From positions 1 through 44,053 of the forward strand of contig CAMDOT010000022.1 of the NCBI GenBank assembly GCA_945903635.1: 44,053 nt of DNA, in the 5' to 3' direction. The notes below the pieces were generated by a model, which ran no database searches, was not told the DNA's origin, and saw only the letters and a program-made list of their open reading frames with translations. Positions 16,321 through 24,709 of this stretch are shown here, piece by piece. A program made the position numbers and the translations under genes. Position 1 is the stretch's first letter; each line of letters starts with the position of its first letter. Origin of the DNA: Rhizobium sp. Q54 (lineage in GTDB: Bacteria; Pseudomonadota; Alphaproteobacteria; Reyranellales; Reyranellaceae).

Positions 16321-17075
16321 GGTGAGACCTCCGCCCGTACCGGGCTCGTGGCCGGACAGCCGTCGAGACGCTCCACGCCGCGCTTCAGCCAGGCGCGCAC
16401 GTTGGCGGGGTCACCGCCGAAGAACTCGGCAACGCGCAGGCCCTGGCCGCCGAAAGTGCGCGCGGCATTCATGCCCGCCTCGTCGGTGAAATCGTCGCCG
16501 ATGAAGATCGGACAACGACCGGCAAACGGCGCCTGTGTCATCAGGCGTTCGACCGCGTGTCCCTTGGAGGCGGCGCGAGGTCCGATCTCGACCGCCTCGC
16601 GCGCCGGGATCAGCTTGAACCAGGGATGATCGTCGGCGACCAGCGCGCGTACCAGCCGCCAGACATCGTCGCCGTGCTCCGGGGCCAGACGATAGTGAAC
16701 GGCACAGCCGTGCGGCTTGGGCTCGACCAGAACGCCGGGCCAACGCTCGGCCGCGGCGACCAACGAATCGCGCCAGGCCTCGGGCACGGCAAGACCCGCC
16801 GGCATCTCTTCCAGAGTACCGTCGGCGTATCGCAACACGACGCCATGCTCGCCCGCCGCGGCGGCAGCGAAAGGCGCGAGCAGACCGTCCGCCACGGCGA
16901 GGGACCGGCCGGTCACGATGGCGAGCGCACCCTGCAGAAAATGATGAAGATGCGAGAGCAGGACCGGCAGGCCGGTCGGTACGACGACAAGCTCCGGGGT
17001 CGCGGCGATCTCGAGCAGCGTGCCGTCGAGATCGAGAAACAGCGCGGACATCCTGTCGAGTTCCGGCGGCGTCAT
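16317..17075 (-). CDS. otsB: Trehalose-6-phosphate phosphatase (OtsB)
   Basis: A 252-aa HAD-family phosphatase that removes phosphate from trehalose-6-phosphate. The nucleophile motif LDLDGTL has Asp15 and Asp17, VTGRS gives the second HAD motif, a Lys follows in ASKGHAVERL, and GDDFTDEAGM is the metal-binding fourth motif. The ATG at 17075 has GGGGGGA at a normal distance. A TTG eight codons upstream is an alternative start without its own good site. It is the first gene of otsB-GH15-otsA, with translational coupling throughout. Confidence 0.94.
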   Translation of the reverse strand: MTPPELDRMSALFLDLDGTLLEIAATPELVVVPTGLPVLLSHLHHFLQGALAIVTGRSLAVADGLLAPFAAAAAGEHGVVLRYADGTLEEMPAGLAVPEAWRDSLVAAAERWPGVLVEPKPHGCAVHYRLAPEHGDDVWRLVRALVADDHPWFKLIPAREAVEIGPRAASKGHAVERLMTQAPFAGRCPIFIGDDFTDEAGMNAARTFGGQGLRVAEFFGGDPANVRAWLKRGVERLDGCPATSPVRAEVSP

Positions 17076-17284
17076 CCTGAACGTCCCCCCTTGCGCCAAG
17101 GTTGATCATCGAGGCGCGAAGGGACCACCACCACAACGCGCCGACGACAGCGCGCGCAGACCTCTCTCGTCAGCGTCCACGCCTTACACGTGGAAATTCA
17201 ACCACGCGGAAATTCAACGTCCTCTGGCGACCGGGGTTCCGCGAAAAAGCCGCGGAGATGTGACGATCCTGTGGCGAAACCCGC

Positions 17285-17542
17285 CTAGCGCAACCCACCC
17301 ATGCCCTGCCAGAACGGCTTGCCCGATTCGTAGGCAGCGGCGGCGGGTGAAATGCCGGCATCGCGCAGGCTGCGCGCATCCATCTGGGCGAGACAGCGCC
17401 GGGCCATCGTGCGCTCGCGCCACACCGCGATGGTGAGGGCGAGACGTTTGCGCAACGACGGCGGCACGGCGACCTCCGCGGCGACTGGCGTCACAAACAG
17501 ATCCTGCTCGATGGTGAGACGGTTGCGGGACTGAAAGCTCAT
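17285..17542 (-). CDS. DUF1127 domain protein
   Basis: An 85-aa basic protein. The C-terminal region RRCLAQMDARSLRDAGIS, ending in ESGKPFWQG, is the YjiS-like DUF1127 motif (arginine-rich helix, LxDxGI, KPFW). In alphaproteobacteria small DUF1127 proteins have been tied to RNA metabolism and to phosphate or carbon control, but those are mostly shorter; the first 35 residues here are extra. An AAGGAGGGAG ribosome site is very strong. It stands alone, 209 bases before otsB. The gap 17076-17284 holds no other gene that I can see. Confidence 0.85.
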   Translation of the reverse strand: MSFQSRNRLTIEQDLFVTPVAAEVAVPPSLRKRLALTIAVWRERTMARRCLAQMDARSLRDAGISPAAAAYESGKPFWQGMGGLR

Positions 17543-17652
17543 CTCTCCCTCCTTGGGTTGATGAGCCGAACGTGGTCCTCGCGCAGTGACCTCTCAATGA
17601 TGTGCCAGGTAATCAGGCGCACGAGTCATCCTCATGCCAGCCCCGCCGAAAT

Positions 17653-18429
17653 TTATCTCAGAGCCGCTCTGATCGCGTCCAGCCCGTCGGTCAGCGCCGC
17701 GGGGCCAGGCTGCAGGATCAGCGTCGACTTGATCTCGACGATGCGGCCGTTGGCGACGGCCGGCACGGTGGACCAGCCGGGCCGCTCGACGATCTGGCGC
17801 GGCACGACTTTCTTGCCGCACCATGATGCCAGGATCACATCGGGCTGGGCCGCGATCACCGCCGCCGATGTGACGATGCGCTCCCGGGCGCCCGATGCGG
17901 CGCTGAGATGCCGGAACACCTCCTCGCCACCCGCGATCTCGATCAGCTCCGACACCCAGCCGATGGCCGAGATCATCGGATCGTTCCACTCCTCGAAGTA
18001 GACTTTTAGCCGGCGCGTGGCCGCACCAGTCTCGCTCGCCACCGTGGCCACGCGCTCCTCGAGGCTCCGCGCCAACGCTTCGGCCTTTTCATTCTCGCCG
18101 ATCAGCGCCCCCACGGTCCGGATCATGGCGAAGATGCCGGCAAGGTCGCGCTGGTTGAACAGATGCACCGCCACGCCCGCCTTGGCGAGATCGCTCACGA
18201 TGTCGGCCTGCAGGTCGGAAAAGGCCAGCACCAGGTCGGGCTTCAGCGCCAGTATCTTGTCGAGACGCGCCGAGGTGAAGGCACTGACCCGCGGCTTCTG
18301 CCGCACCTCCGGTGGTCGCACGGCATAGCCCGAGACGCCGACGATGCGGTCCTGCTCGCCCAGCAGATAGAGCGTCTCGACCGTTTCCTCGGTGAGGCAG
18401 ATCAGGCGACGCGGCGGGAAGTGGCGCAT
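17653..18429 (-). CDS. BtuF/TroA-like ABC-type binding protein without a signal peptide
   Basis: A 258-aa two-lobed periplasmic-binding fold of the cobalamin/iron-chelate group. RRLICLTEETVETLYLLGEQ and VSGYAVRPPEV lead the first lobe. LALKPDLVLAFSDLQADI and NQRDLAGIFAMIRTVGALIG follow, then PDVILASWCGKK in the second lobe. It begins directly in the fold with no signal peptide or lipobox, so it either stays in the cytoplasm or has lost its export signal. Relatives are annotated as cobalamin-binding proteins. No permease or ATPase adjoins it. It diverges from an aminotransferase gene. Confidence 0.82.
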   Translation of the reverse strand: MRHFPPRRLICLTEETVETLYLLGEQDRIVGVSGYAVRPPEVRQKPRVSAFTSARLDKILALKPDLVLAFSDLQADIVSDLAKAGVAVHLFNQRDLAGIFAMIRTVGALIGENEKAEALARSLEERVATVASETGAATRRLKVYFEEWNDPMISAIGWVSELIEIAGGEEVFRHLSAASGARERIVTSAAVIAAQPDVILASWCGKKVVPRQIVERPGWSTVPAVANGRIVEIKSTLILQPGPAALTDGLDAIRAALR

Positions 18430-18468
18430 GCAGGGCAGCCTATACCTTTTTTATTGCCGGTATCGACG

Positions 18469-18482
18469 CTAGCGCGCGCTAG
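18469..18482. promoter_or_regulatory. 14-bp perfect palindrome in a divergent gap
   Basis: CTAGCGCGCGCTAG is perfectly self-complementary. It lies 34 bases before the aminotransferase ATG and 39 bases before the divergent BtuF-like start, inside an 87-base gap that must hold both promoters. A repressor or activator site is the likeliest reading. A T-rich run (18446-18452) lies beside it. No regulator gene is adjacent. Confidence 0.4.
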
Positions 18483-18516
18483 TCTCCCGATCGCACCGAT
18501 CGATGGAGACCGAAAC

Positions 18517-19665
18517 ATGCTGCCCTCCCAACGCGCGTTGTTCGACATGCCGCGCGACGTTTGCTACCTCAACGCCGCCTCTTGGAGCCCGCTGCCGCTG
18601 GCCGTGCAAGAGGCCGGCCGCGCCGCGATGGGCCGCAAGGGCCAGCCATGGAAACTAGAAGCCGGCTTCCAGTCGCAGCAGTACGAACGCGCGCGCAAGG
18701 CCGCTGCCGCCCTGATCGGCGCCGATCCTGTCGACGTGGCGCTCATCCCCTCGGTCGGCTACGGCGTGTCGACGGCTGGCAAGGTTCTATCGATCCCGCG
18801 CGGCAGCCGAGTGGTGGTGCTGAAGAACGACCATACCTCGCCAGTGCTGGAGTGGATGAGCCGCGCCGAAGCCGGTGGCTTCAGCGTCGAGCAGGTGAAG
18901 CAGCCGGCCGACGGCGACTGGACCACCGCTGTCATGAACGCCGTCGAGCGCACAGGTGCCGCACCTCTGGCGCTGGTCTCGATCTCCTCCGTGCACTGGT
19001 CTGACGGTGGCGCGCTCGACATGGCGCGCATTTCCGCAGCCGCCAAGAAGCACGGCGCCGCGCTGCTGGTCGACGCCACGCACGATGCCGGCGTGCGCAA
19101 GATCGATGTAAAAACCCTCGATCCCGATTTCCTGATCTTCCCGACCTACAAGTGGGTGCTGGGCCCCTATGGCCGCGCCTTCATGTATGTCGCCCGGCGC
19201 CACCAGAACGGCGTGCCGCTGGAGCAGACCGCCGGCGCGCGCCGCGCCGTGTCGGCCGAGGACACGCTCTATTTCCGCGACGTTTCCTACACCGACGGCG
19301 CCAAGCGCTACGACATGGGCGAGCGCGACCATTTCGTCTCGATGGAGATGGCGGCGATCGGCATGGAGATGATGGCGGCATGGGGCAACGAGCCGATCGT
19401 GGCCCGGCTCGCCATGCTCACCGACCGTCTGGCTGACGGCCTCGCCAACACGGGCGTCCAGGTGATCGACAAGAAGCTGCGCGCACCGCATGTGCTCAGC
19501 CTCGCCTTCCCCAAAGGCATGGCGACCGACCTGCCCAAACGGCTGGCGGCGGAGAACGTCCACGCCGCACCGCGGCTCGGCCGCCTCAGGATCAGCCCGC
19601 ACGTCTACAACGACGAGGAAGACGTCGATCGCTTCGTCGAGGTGTTCAAGCGCGTTGCCTTGTAG
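18517..19665 (+). CDS. PLP-dependent class V aminotransferase/cysteine-desulfurase-fold protein
   Basis: A 382-aa fold-type I PLP enzyme. The N-terminal CYLNAASWSPLP is typical of this group. LVSISSVHWSDGG (His160 stacks on PLP), LLVDATHDAG (Asp186, pyridine N) and PTYKWVLGPYG (Lys212, Schiff base) mark the cofactor site. Class V members include cysteine desulfurases, kynureninase-like enzymes and isopenicillin-N epimerase relatives; the conserved active-loop Cys of desulfurases is not evident, so another amino-acid reaction is likelier. GGAGA precedes the ATG. It is followed by a binding protein and hyuAB, which suggests amino-acid or hydantoin catabolism (inference). Confidence 0.85.
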   Translation: MLPSQRALFDMPRDVCYLNAASWSPLPLAVQEAGRAAMGRKGQPWKLEAGFQSQQYERARKAAAALIGADPVDVALIPSVGYGVSTAGKVLSIPRGSRVVVLKNDHTSPVLEWMSRAEAGGFSVEQVKQPADGDWTTAVMNAVERTGAAPLALVSISSVHWSDGGALDMARISAAAKKHGAALLVDATHDAGVRKIDVKTLDPDFLIFPTYKWVLGPYGRAFMYVARRHQNGVPLEQTAGARRAVSAEDTLYFRDVSYTDGAKRYDMGERDHFVSMEMAAIGMEMMAAWGNEPIVARLAMLTDRLADGLANTGVQVIDKKLRAPHVLSLAFPKGMATDLPKRLAAENVHAAPRLGRLRISPHVYNDEEDVDRFVEVFKRVAL

Positions 19666-19689
19666 CCCGCCCTATTCATGAGCCATGAC

Positions 19690-19728
19690 CGCGCCACTGG
19701 AGTGGCGCGCCCCCAGCGCAGAGCTGGG
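19690..19728. repeat. Pair of adjacent hairpin-forming inverted repeats (REP-like)
   Basis: Two stem-loops lie end to end in the gap after the aminotransferase. CGCGCCACT/AGTGGCGCG is a perfect 9-bp repeat with a 2-base spacer (19690-19709). CCCAGC/GCTGGG is a 6-bp stem with a 5-base loop (19712-19728). There is no U-tract. The double stem suggests a dispersed REP-type element, though it could also act as a terminator or mRNA-end stabiliser. Confidence 0.5.
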
Positions 19729-19788
19729 ATCGTTTCCCTCGCAAGCGATGTCCATTACGCTACCGCCGGGAAGTATTGGGGGATTGCC

Positions 19789-20745
19789 TTGAGTATCAGT
19801 CGTCGAACCTTGCTTGTTGCAACTTTGGCCACGCCCTTTGCGGCACATGCCCAGGGCAAATTTCCCGACAAGCCGATCAAGATCATCGTGCCCTTCCCGC
19901 CCGGCGGCGGCGTCGACCTGACCGCGCGCCTGCTGATGGAGCCGCTCTCGAAAGAGCTCGGCCAGCCGATCGTGATCGAGAACAAGGGCGGCGCCGGCGG
20001 CATCATCGGCGTCGAGGCGATGTCGCATGCCCCGCCCGACGGCTATACGCTCAGCCTCACCGGCGTCGGCACGCTCACCGCGGGACCGCACCTGCGCAAG
20101 ATGCCCTACGATCCGATGGCGCTGTCGCACATCACGCGGCTGGTGCGCATGCCCTTCATCGTGGCGGTACGCAACGACCTGCCGGCCAAGACGCTGCCCG
20201 AGTTCATGGAGCTGGCGAAGCGCCAGGAGCTGCGCTGGGCGTCGGGCGGCATCGGCACCAGCCAGCATCTCGCGGGCGAGCTCTTCACGCAGATGTCGGG
20301 CCTGAAAATGATCCACGTGCCCTATCGCGGCACCGGGCCGGCGCTGAACGATCTCGCGGCCGGCATCGTCGATGCCTATTTCGGCGATCCCGCCACGCTC
20401 GGCCTGATCCGCGGCGGCAAGGTGCGCGCCATGGCCGTGACCTCGCCCGAGCGCTGGCCGGTGCTGCCCGAGACGCCCACGATCGCCGAAGTGGTGCCGG
20501 GCTACCAGGCCGAGAACTGGTACGCGATCGCGGCCCCGCCCAAGACGCCCGAGCCGGTGATCGCCGTGCTGACGGCCGCCATCCTGAAAGTCATGGCCGA
20601 TCCGGCGGTGCGGGCGAAATTCGATGAGCAGGGCCTGCATCCCGCGACCATGCCGCGCGCCGAGTACATCGCCTATCTGCAGCGCGACCTCAAAACCTGG
20701 GGCGATGTCGTCGCCAAGGGCAACATCAAGATCAACGAGAACTGA
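19789..20745 (+). CDS. Bug/TctC-family solute-binding protein with Tat-type signal
   Basis: A 318-aa Bug protein. The start is taken as TTG, because the signal SISRRTLLVATLATPFAAHA begins there and GGGGG stands six bases before it; an upstream ATG would add 37 non-conserved residues. SRRTLL is twin-arginine-like. Family blocks follow: KPIKIIVPFPPGGGVDLTAR, ENKGGAGGIIGVEAM, and MIHVPYRGTGPALNDL. It binds an organic anion in the periplasm. No TctAB subunits are near. It sits 5 bases before hyuA, so its ligand may be the substrate or product of HyuAB (inference). Confidence 0.9.
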   Translation: MSISRRTLLVATLATPFAAHAQGKFPDKPIKIIVPFPPGGGVDLTARLLMEPLSKELGQPIVIENKGGAGGIIGVEAMSHAPPDGYTLSLTGVGTLTAGPHLRKMPYDPMALSHITRLVRMPFIVAVRNDLPAKTLPEFMELAKRQELRWASGGIGTSQHLAGELFTQMSGLKMIHVPYRGTGPALNDLAAGIVDAYFGDPATLGLIRGGKVRAMAVTSPERWPVLPETPTIAEVVPGYQAENWYAIAAPPKTPEPVIAVLTAAILKVMADPAVRAKFDEQGLHPATMPRAEYIAYLQRDLKTWGDVVAKGNIKINEN

Positions 20746-20750
20746 AAATC

Positions 20751-22817
20751 ATGTCAGCGCGTTTGGCCGTCGATATCGGCGGTACGTTCACCGATGTTGT
20801 CCTCGAAACATCCGACCGGGCCCATTCCATAAAGCTGCTGACCACACCTGACGCACCCGAGCGCGCGGTGCTGGACGGCGTCCGCACCATCCTGGCCGAG
20901 GCCAAGGTCGCAGCGTCCGACGTCACCCTGGTGGTACACGGCACGACGCTGGCCACCAACGCGCTGATCGAGCGCAAGGGCGCGCGCACGGCGTTGGTCA
21001 CGACGGAAGGCTTCCGCGATTCTGTCGAGATCGCCTGGGAGCACCGCTTCGAGCAGTACGACATCTACATGGAGCGGCCCGACCCGCTGGTGCCGCGCGA
21101 CCTGCGTTACGGTGTGCCCGAGCGCGTGGCGGCCGATGGCGCGGTGCTGCTGGCGCTCGACGAGGCGGCCGTGCGGGCCGTCGCGATCGAGCTGCGCCAG
21201 CGCAAGATCGAGGCAGTGGCCGTCTGTTTCCTCCCCAGCTTCACCCACGAGGCGCACGAGCGCCGCGCCGGCCAGATCCTGGCCGAGGAACTGCCGGGCA
21301 TCGCCATCTCGCTCTCCTGCGAGGTTTGTCCGGAGATCCGCGAGTACGAGCGCACCTCGACCACCATCGCCAACGCCTACGTGCTGCCGCGCATGGCGGG
21401 CTATCTCGGCCAGCTCGAGCGCGACCTCGAGAAGGAGGGCATCGCCGGCCCGCTGCTGCTGATGATGTCGTCGGGCGGCATCACCACGGTCGACACGGCG
21501 CGGCGTTATCCCGTGCGCCTGGTCGAATCGGGCCCGGCCGGCGGCGCCATCCTGGCGCTCACGGTCGCGGCGGAAAACGGATTGGCCAAGGCCGTCGCCT
21601 TCGACATGGGCGGCACCACGGCCAAGCTCACGCTGCTCGACGATCTCGAGTTGCAGCGCTCGCGCCAGTTCGAGGTCGCGCGCGCCTATCGCTTCGTCCA
21701 GGGCAGCGGCCTTCCGGTGCGTATCCCGGTGATCGAACTGGTCGAGATCGGCGCCGGTGGCGGCTCGATCGCCAGGCTCGACGCGCTGGGCCGCATCCAG
21801 GTCGGCCCCGATTCGGCCGGCAGCGTTCCCGGCCCCGCCTGCTACGGCAATGGCGGCACCGAGCCCACGGTGACCGACGCCGACACCGCGCTCGGCCGTC
21901 TCGATCCCGCGCGGTTTGCGGGCGGCGCCATCCCGCTTTATCCGAACAAGGCCAACACTGCCCTTCAGGCGCTGGCCAGCGCGCTGAAAACCGATCCGCA
22001 GGGTGCTGCGGCAGGCGTTACGGAAATCGTCGACGAGACCATGGCGAGTGCGGCCCGCGTGCACGCCGTCGAGAACGGCAAGGACACCGCCGACCGCACC
22101 CTCATCGCTTTTGGTGGCGCCGCACCGCTCCATGCCGCCCGCCTCGCCCGCAAGCTCGGCATGAAGCGCGTCGTGGTGCCGGTCGGCGCCGGCGTCGGCT
22201 CCGCCTTCGGCTTCCTGCGGGCGCCCATCGCCTACGAGGTCGTGCGCACGCGCCATGTCAGGCTCGACATGTTCGACGCCAAGATGCTGAACGAGCTGTT
22301 CGCCACCATGCGCGCCGAGGCCGAGGCCGTCGTGCGGCCAGCGGCGCCCGGCGAGGAACTGGTCGAGACGCGCCACGCCTTCATGCGCTACCGCGGCCAG
22401 GGCCATGAGATCGCGGTGCCCCTGCCCAACAGTGCCTTCGCAGCCGATGCCGCGCCTGACCTGCGCCGCCGCTTCGAGGCGACTTATGAAACGGTGTTCA
22501 GCCGCGCCATCCCCAAGCTCGAGGTCGAGGCGCTGACCTGGACGCTCTCGATCGCCACCGCGCGGCCACTGCCCAAGCCGGTGAAGGATCCTGCGAAGAG
22601 TGCAGCCCCCGCACCGGTCGGCCATCGCGAGGTGCTGGATCCGGCGAGCGGCCGGCGCGAGAACGCCGCGATCCACGAGCGCATGGCGCTCAAACCCGGC
22701 ATGTCGCTCGACGGGCCGGCGCTGATCGTCGAGGATGGCACCACGACCGTGGTGCCGCAGGATTTCAGCGCCCGAATCAATGCCGTAGGCCAGATCGTCC
22801 TGGAGGATTTCGCATGA
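20751..22817 (+). CDS. hyuA: Hydantoinase/oxoprolinase subunit A (HyuA)
   Basis: A 688-aa subunit of the ATP-dependent hydantoinase/5-oxoprolinase family. The N-terminus LAVDIGGTFTDVVLE is the actin-like phosphate-binding loop, TTLATNALIERKGARTALVTT follows in the usual place, then AVAFDMGGTTAKLTLL as the second phosphate loop and HAARLARKLGMKRVVVPV near 460. Family members cleave cyclic amides such as 5-oxoproline or N-methylhydantoin using ATP, or act as carboxylase subunits (acetophenone or acetone carboxylase). Both subunits are complete here. It overlaps hyuB by four bases. Confidence 0.93.
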   Translation: MSARLAVDIGGTFTDVVLETSDRAHSIKLLTTPDAPERAVLDGVRTILAEAKVAASDVTLVVHGTTLATNALIERKGARTALVTTEGFRDSVEIAWEHRFEQYDIYMERPDPLVPRDLRYGVPERVAADGAVLLALDEAAVRAVAIELRQRKIEAVAVCFLPSFTHEAHERRAGQILAEELPGIAISLSCEVCPEIREYERTSTTIANAYVLPRMAGYLGQLERDLEKEGIAGPLLLMMSSGGITTVDTARRYPVRLVESGPAGGAILALTVAAENGLAKAVAFDMGGTTAKLTLLDDLELQRSRQFEVARAYRFVQGSGLPVRIPVIELVEIGAGGGSIARLDALGRIQVGPDSAGSVPGPACYGNGGTEPTVTDADTALGRLDPARFAGGAIPLYPNKANTALQALASALKTDPQGAAAGVTEIVDETMASAARVHAVENGKDTADRTLIAFGGAAPLHAARLARKLGMKRVVVPVGAGVGSAFGFLRAPIAYEVVRTRHVRLDMFDAKMLNELFATMRAEAEAVVRPAAPGEELVETRHAFMRYRGQGHEIAVPLPNSAFAADAAPDLRRRFEATYETVFSRAIPKLEVEALTWTLSIATARPLPKPVKDPAKSAAPAPVGHREVLDPASGRRENAAIHERMALKPGMSLDGPALIVEDGTTTVVPQDFSARINAVGQIVLEDFA

Positions 22818-24490
22818 GCACGGCCCCCAACGCCTCATTGGCCGACATCCGCCTGCAAGTGATGTGGAACCGGCTGCTGTCGGTGGTCGAGGAGCAGGCC
22901 CGCGCCCTGGTGCGCACCGCCTTCTCGACCAGCGCCCGCGAAGCGGGCGACATCTCGGCCGGCGTGTTCGACCTGAAAGGCCAGATGCTGGCGCAGGCCG
23001 TCACCGGCACGCCGGGCCACGTGAATTCGATGGCGCGCAGCGTCATCCACTTCATCCGCGAGTTCCCGGTCGAGACCATGAAGCCGGGCGACGCCTATGT
23101 GACCAACGACCCGTGGAAGGGCACCGGCCATCTCTACGACATCGTCGTCACCTCGCCCGCCTTCCACGACGGCAAGCTGGTGGCGCTGTTCTCCTGCACC
23201 ACGCACGTGGTCGACATCGGCGGACTGGGACAGTCGCCCGACGGAAGGCAGGTGTTCCACGAGGGCCTATTCCTGCCGCTGCTGCCGCTGATGCGCGAAG
23301 GCGTGATCGACGAGAGCGTGATGCGCATCGTGCGCGCCAACGTGCGCGAGCCGGTGCAGGTCGAGGGCGACCTCCATGCGCTGATCGGCTGCAACGGCAT
23401 CGGTGAGCGCCGCCTCTCGGCCATGATGGCCGAGCACGGCATCGACAATCTCGACGAGCTCGGCGCCCATATCATCGACAAGAGCCGCGCCGGCATGGTG
23501 GCGGCCATCTCCAAGCTGCCGCGCGGCACCTGGAAGGGCCATATGCGGATCGACGGCTACGATGCGCCGATCGACCTGCATGCCGCCGTCTCGATCCACG
23601 CCGACCATATCGCCGTCGACTACGCCGGGACGTCGGGTTCGTCGATCTACGGCATCAATTCGCCGATGTGCTACACCGAGGCCTACACCGCCTTCGGCAT
23701 CAAATGCGTCGTGGCGCCGACCATTCCCAACAATGCCGGCACGCTCGATTCGATCCTGGTGACGGCGCCCGAGAACACCATCGTCAACGCGCTGCATCCA
23801 GCGGCGGTGAACGCGCGCAGCACGATCGGCCACATGCTGCCCGACGTCTGCTTCGATGCGCTGCACCAGGTGATCCCCGGCCGCGTGCCGGCCGAGGGCA
23901 CCTCCAACCTGTGGAACCTGAAGCTCGGCGCCGGCCACGGCATGACCGGCACCATCGGCAACAGCCGGCCCTTCATGGTGACGACCTTCCATTCCGGCGG
24001 CACCGGCGCCAGGCCGACGCTCGACGGACTCTCGGCCACGCCCTTCCCCTCGGGGGTACGCAACGTGCCGGTCGAGATCACCGAGACCATCGCGCCCGTC
24101 GTGGTGTGGAAGAAGGAATACCGCCAGGACTCCGGCGGCGCCGGCCAGCACCGTGGCGGCCTCGGCCAGGTGATGGAGGTCGAGCATCGCGAGGGCGCGC
24201 CCTTCGGCATCTTCGCCACCTTCGAGCGGGTAAAGCATCCGGCGCGCGGCCGCGACGGCGGCAAGGCGGGCAGCAATGGCCGCCTCTCGCTCGCCTCGGG
24301 CCAGGAGCTGCGGGCCAAGGGCTTCCAGACCATCCCGGCCGGCGAGCGGCTGGTGGTCGAGATGCCGGGCGGCGGCGGCTTCGGCGACCCCGCCAAGCGC
24401 GACCGTCTCAAGGTCGAACGCGACGTGCGGCTGGGGCTGGTCAGCAAGGAAAGGGCAAAGGCCGACTACGGGGTCGAGGGCGACGACTGA
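22814..24490 (+). CDS. hyuB: Hydantoinase/oxoprolinase subunit B (HyuB)
   Basis: A 558-aa partner of HyuA. Typical blocks are SAREAGDISAGVFDLKGQML near residue 35, FPVETMKPGDAYVTNDPWKG, SCTTHVVDIGGLG, and the C-terminal MPGGGGFGDPAKR. The family binds metal through an Asp/His cluster in the TNDPW and THVVD region. The ATG overlaps the hyuA stop (ATGA), so the two are made in equal amounts. The substrate cannot be fixed from sequence; oxoproline, hydantoins and ketone carboxylation are all possible. Confidence 0.93.
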   Translation: MSTAPNASLADIRLQVMWNRLLSVVEEQARALVRTAFSTSAREAGDISAGVFDLKGQMLAQAVTGTPGHVNSMARSVIHFIREFPVETMKPGDAYVTNDPWKGTGHLYDIVVTSPAFHDGKLVALFSCTTHVVDIGGLGQSPDGRQVFHEGLFLPLLPLMREGVIDESVMRIVRANVREPVQVEGDLHALIGCNGIGERRLSAMMAEHGIDNLDELGAHIIDKSRAGMVAAISKLPRGTWKGHMRIDGYDAPIDLHAAVSIHADHIAVDYAGTSGSSIYGINSPMCYTEAYTAFGIKCVVAPTIPNNAGTLDSILVTAPENTIVNALHPAAVNARSTIGHMLPDVCFDALHQVIPGRVPAEGTSNLWNLKLGAGHGMTGTIGNSRPFMVTTFHSGGTGARPTLDGLSATPFPSGVRNVPVEITETIAPVVVWKKEYRQDSGGAGQHRGGLGQVMEVEHREGAPFGIFATFERVKHPARGRDGGKAGSNGRLSLASGQELRAKGFQTIPAGERLVVEMPGGGGFGDPAKRDRLKVERDVRLGLVSKERAKADYGVEGDD

Positions 24491-24494
24491 TCCC

Positions 24495-24686
24495 GTGAAC
24501 AAATCTTCCGAAGCCGAGAACGGCGCGCGCCTGAAAGCCCTACGCGACGCCACCCAGGTCGGGATCGACGACTTGAACAACGGCCGCTGCAAATCGTTCG
24601 AGTCCTTCGCCGACTTGGACACCCATCTCGGTAAGATCGCCGACAGGGCGATCGCCCGGCACCGCAACGGCCAGAAGCTAAGGTGA
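24495..24686 (+). CDS. Orphan ParD-like antitoxin fragment
   Basis: A 63-aa protein from a GTG. ARLKALRDATQVGIDDLNNGRCKSF resembles the second half of ParD/CopG-like antitoxins (LKALREAIQEGIDDLDAGR...), but the N-terminal ribbon-helix-helix that binds DNA is missing or reduced. No ParE toxin follows; the next 460 bases are non-coding. It starts 4 bases after hyuB, so it may simply ride on that transcript. It could also be a real small protein of unknown role. Confidence 0.6.
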   Translation: MNKSSEAENGARLKALRDATQVGIDDLNNGRCKSFESFADLDTHLGKIADRAIARHRNGQKLR

Positions 24687-24709
24687 CATCGACAAGCCGT
24701 CACATTCGC

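Noticed and set aside
17076-17099. TTG start of otsB eight codons upstream
   Set aside because: The ATG at 17075 has the GGGGGGA site at a better distance; the extra residues are not conserved in OtsB.
17076-17284. Gap between otsB and the DUF1127 gene searched for a small RNA or gene
   Set aside because: No frame with a ribosome site, and no clear promoter or terminator structure.
20754-22838. A 694-codon open frame on the minus strand opposite hyuA
   Set aside because: Same kind of shadow; HyuA is recognised along its full length on the plus strand.
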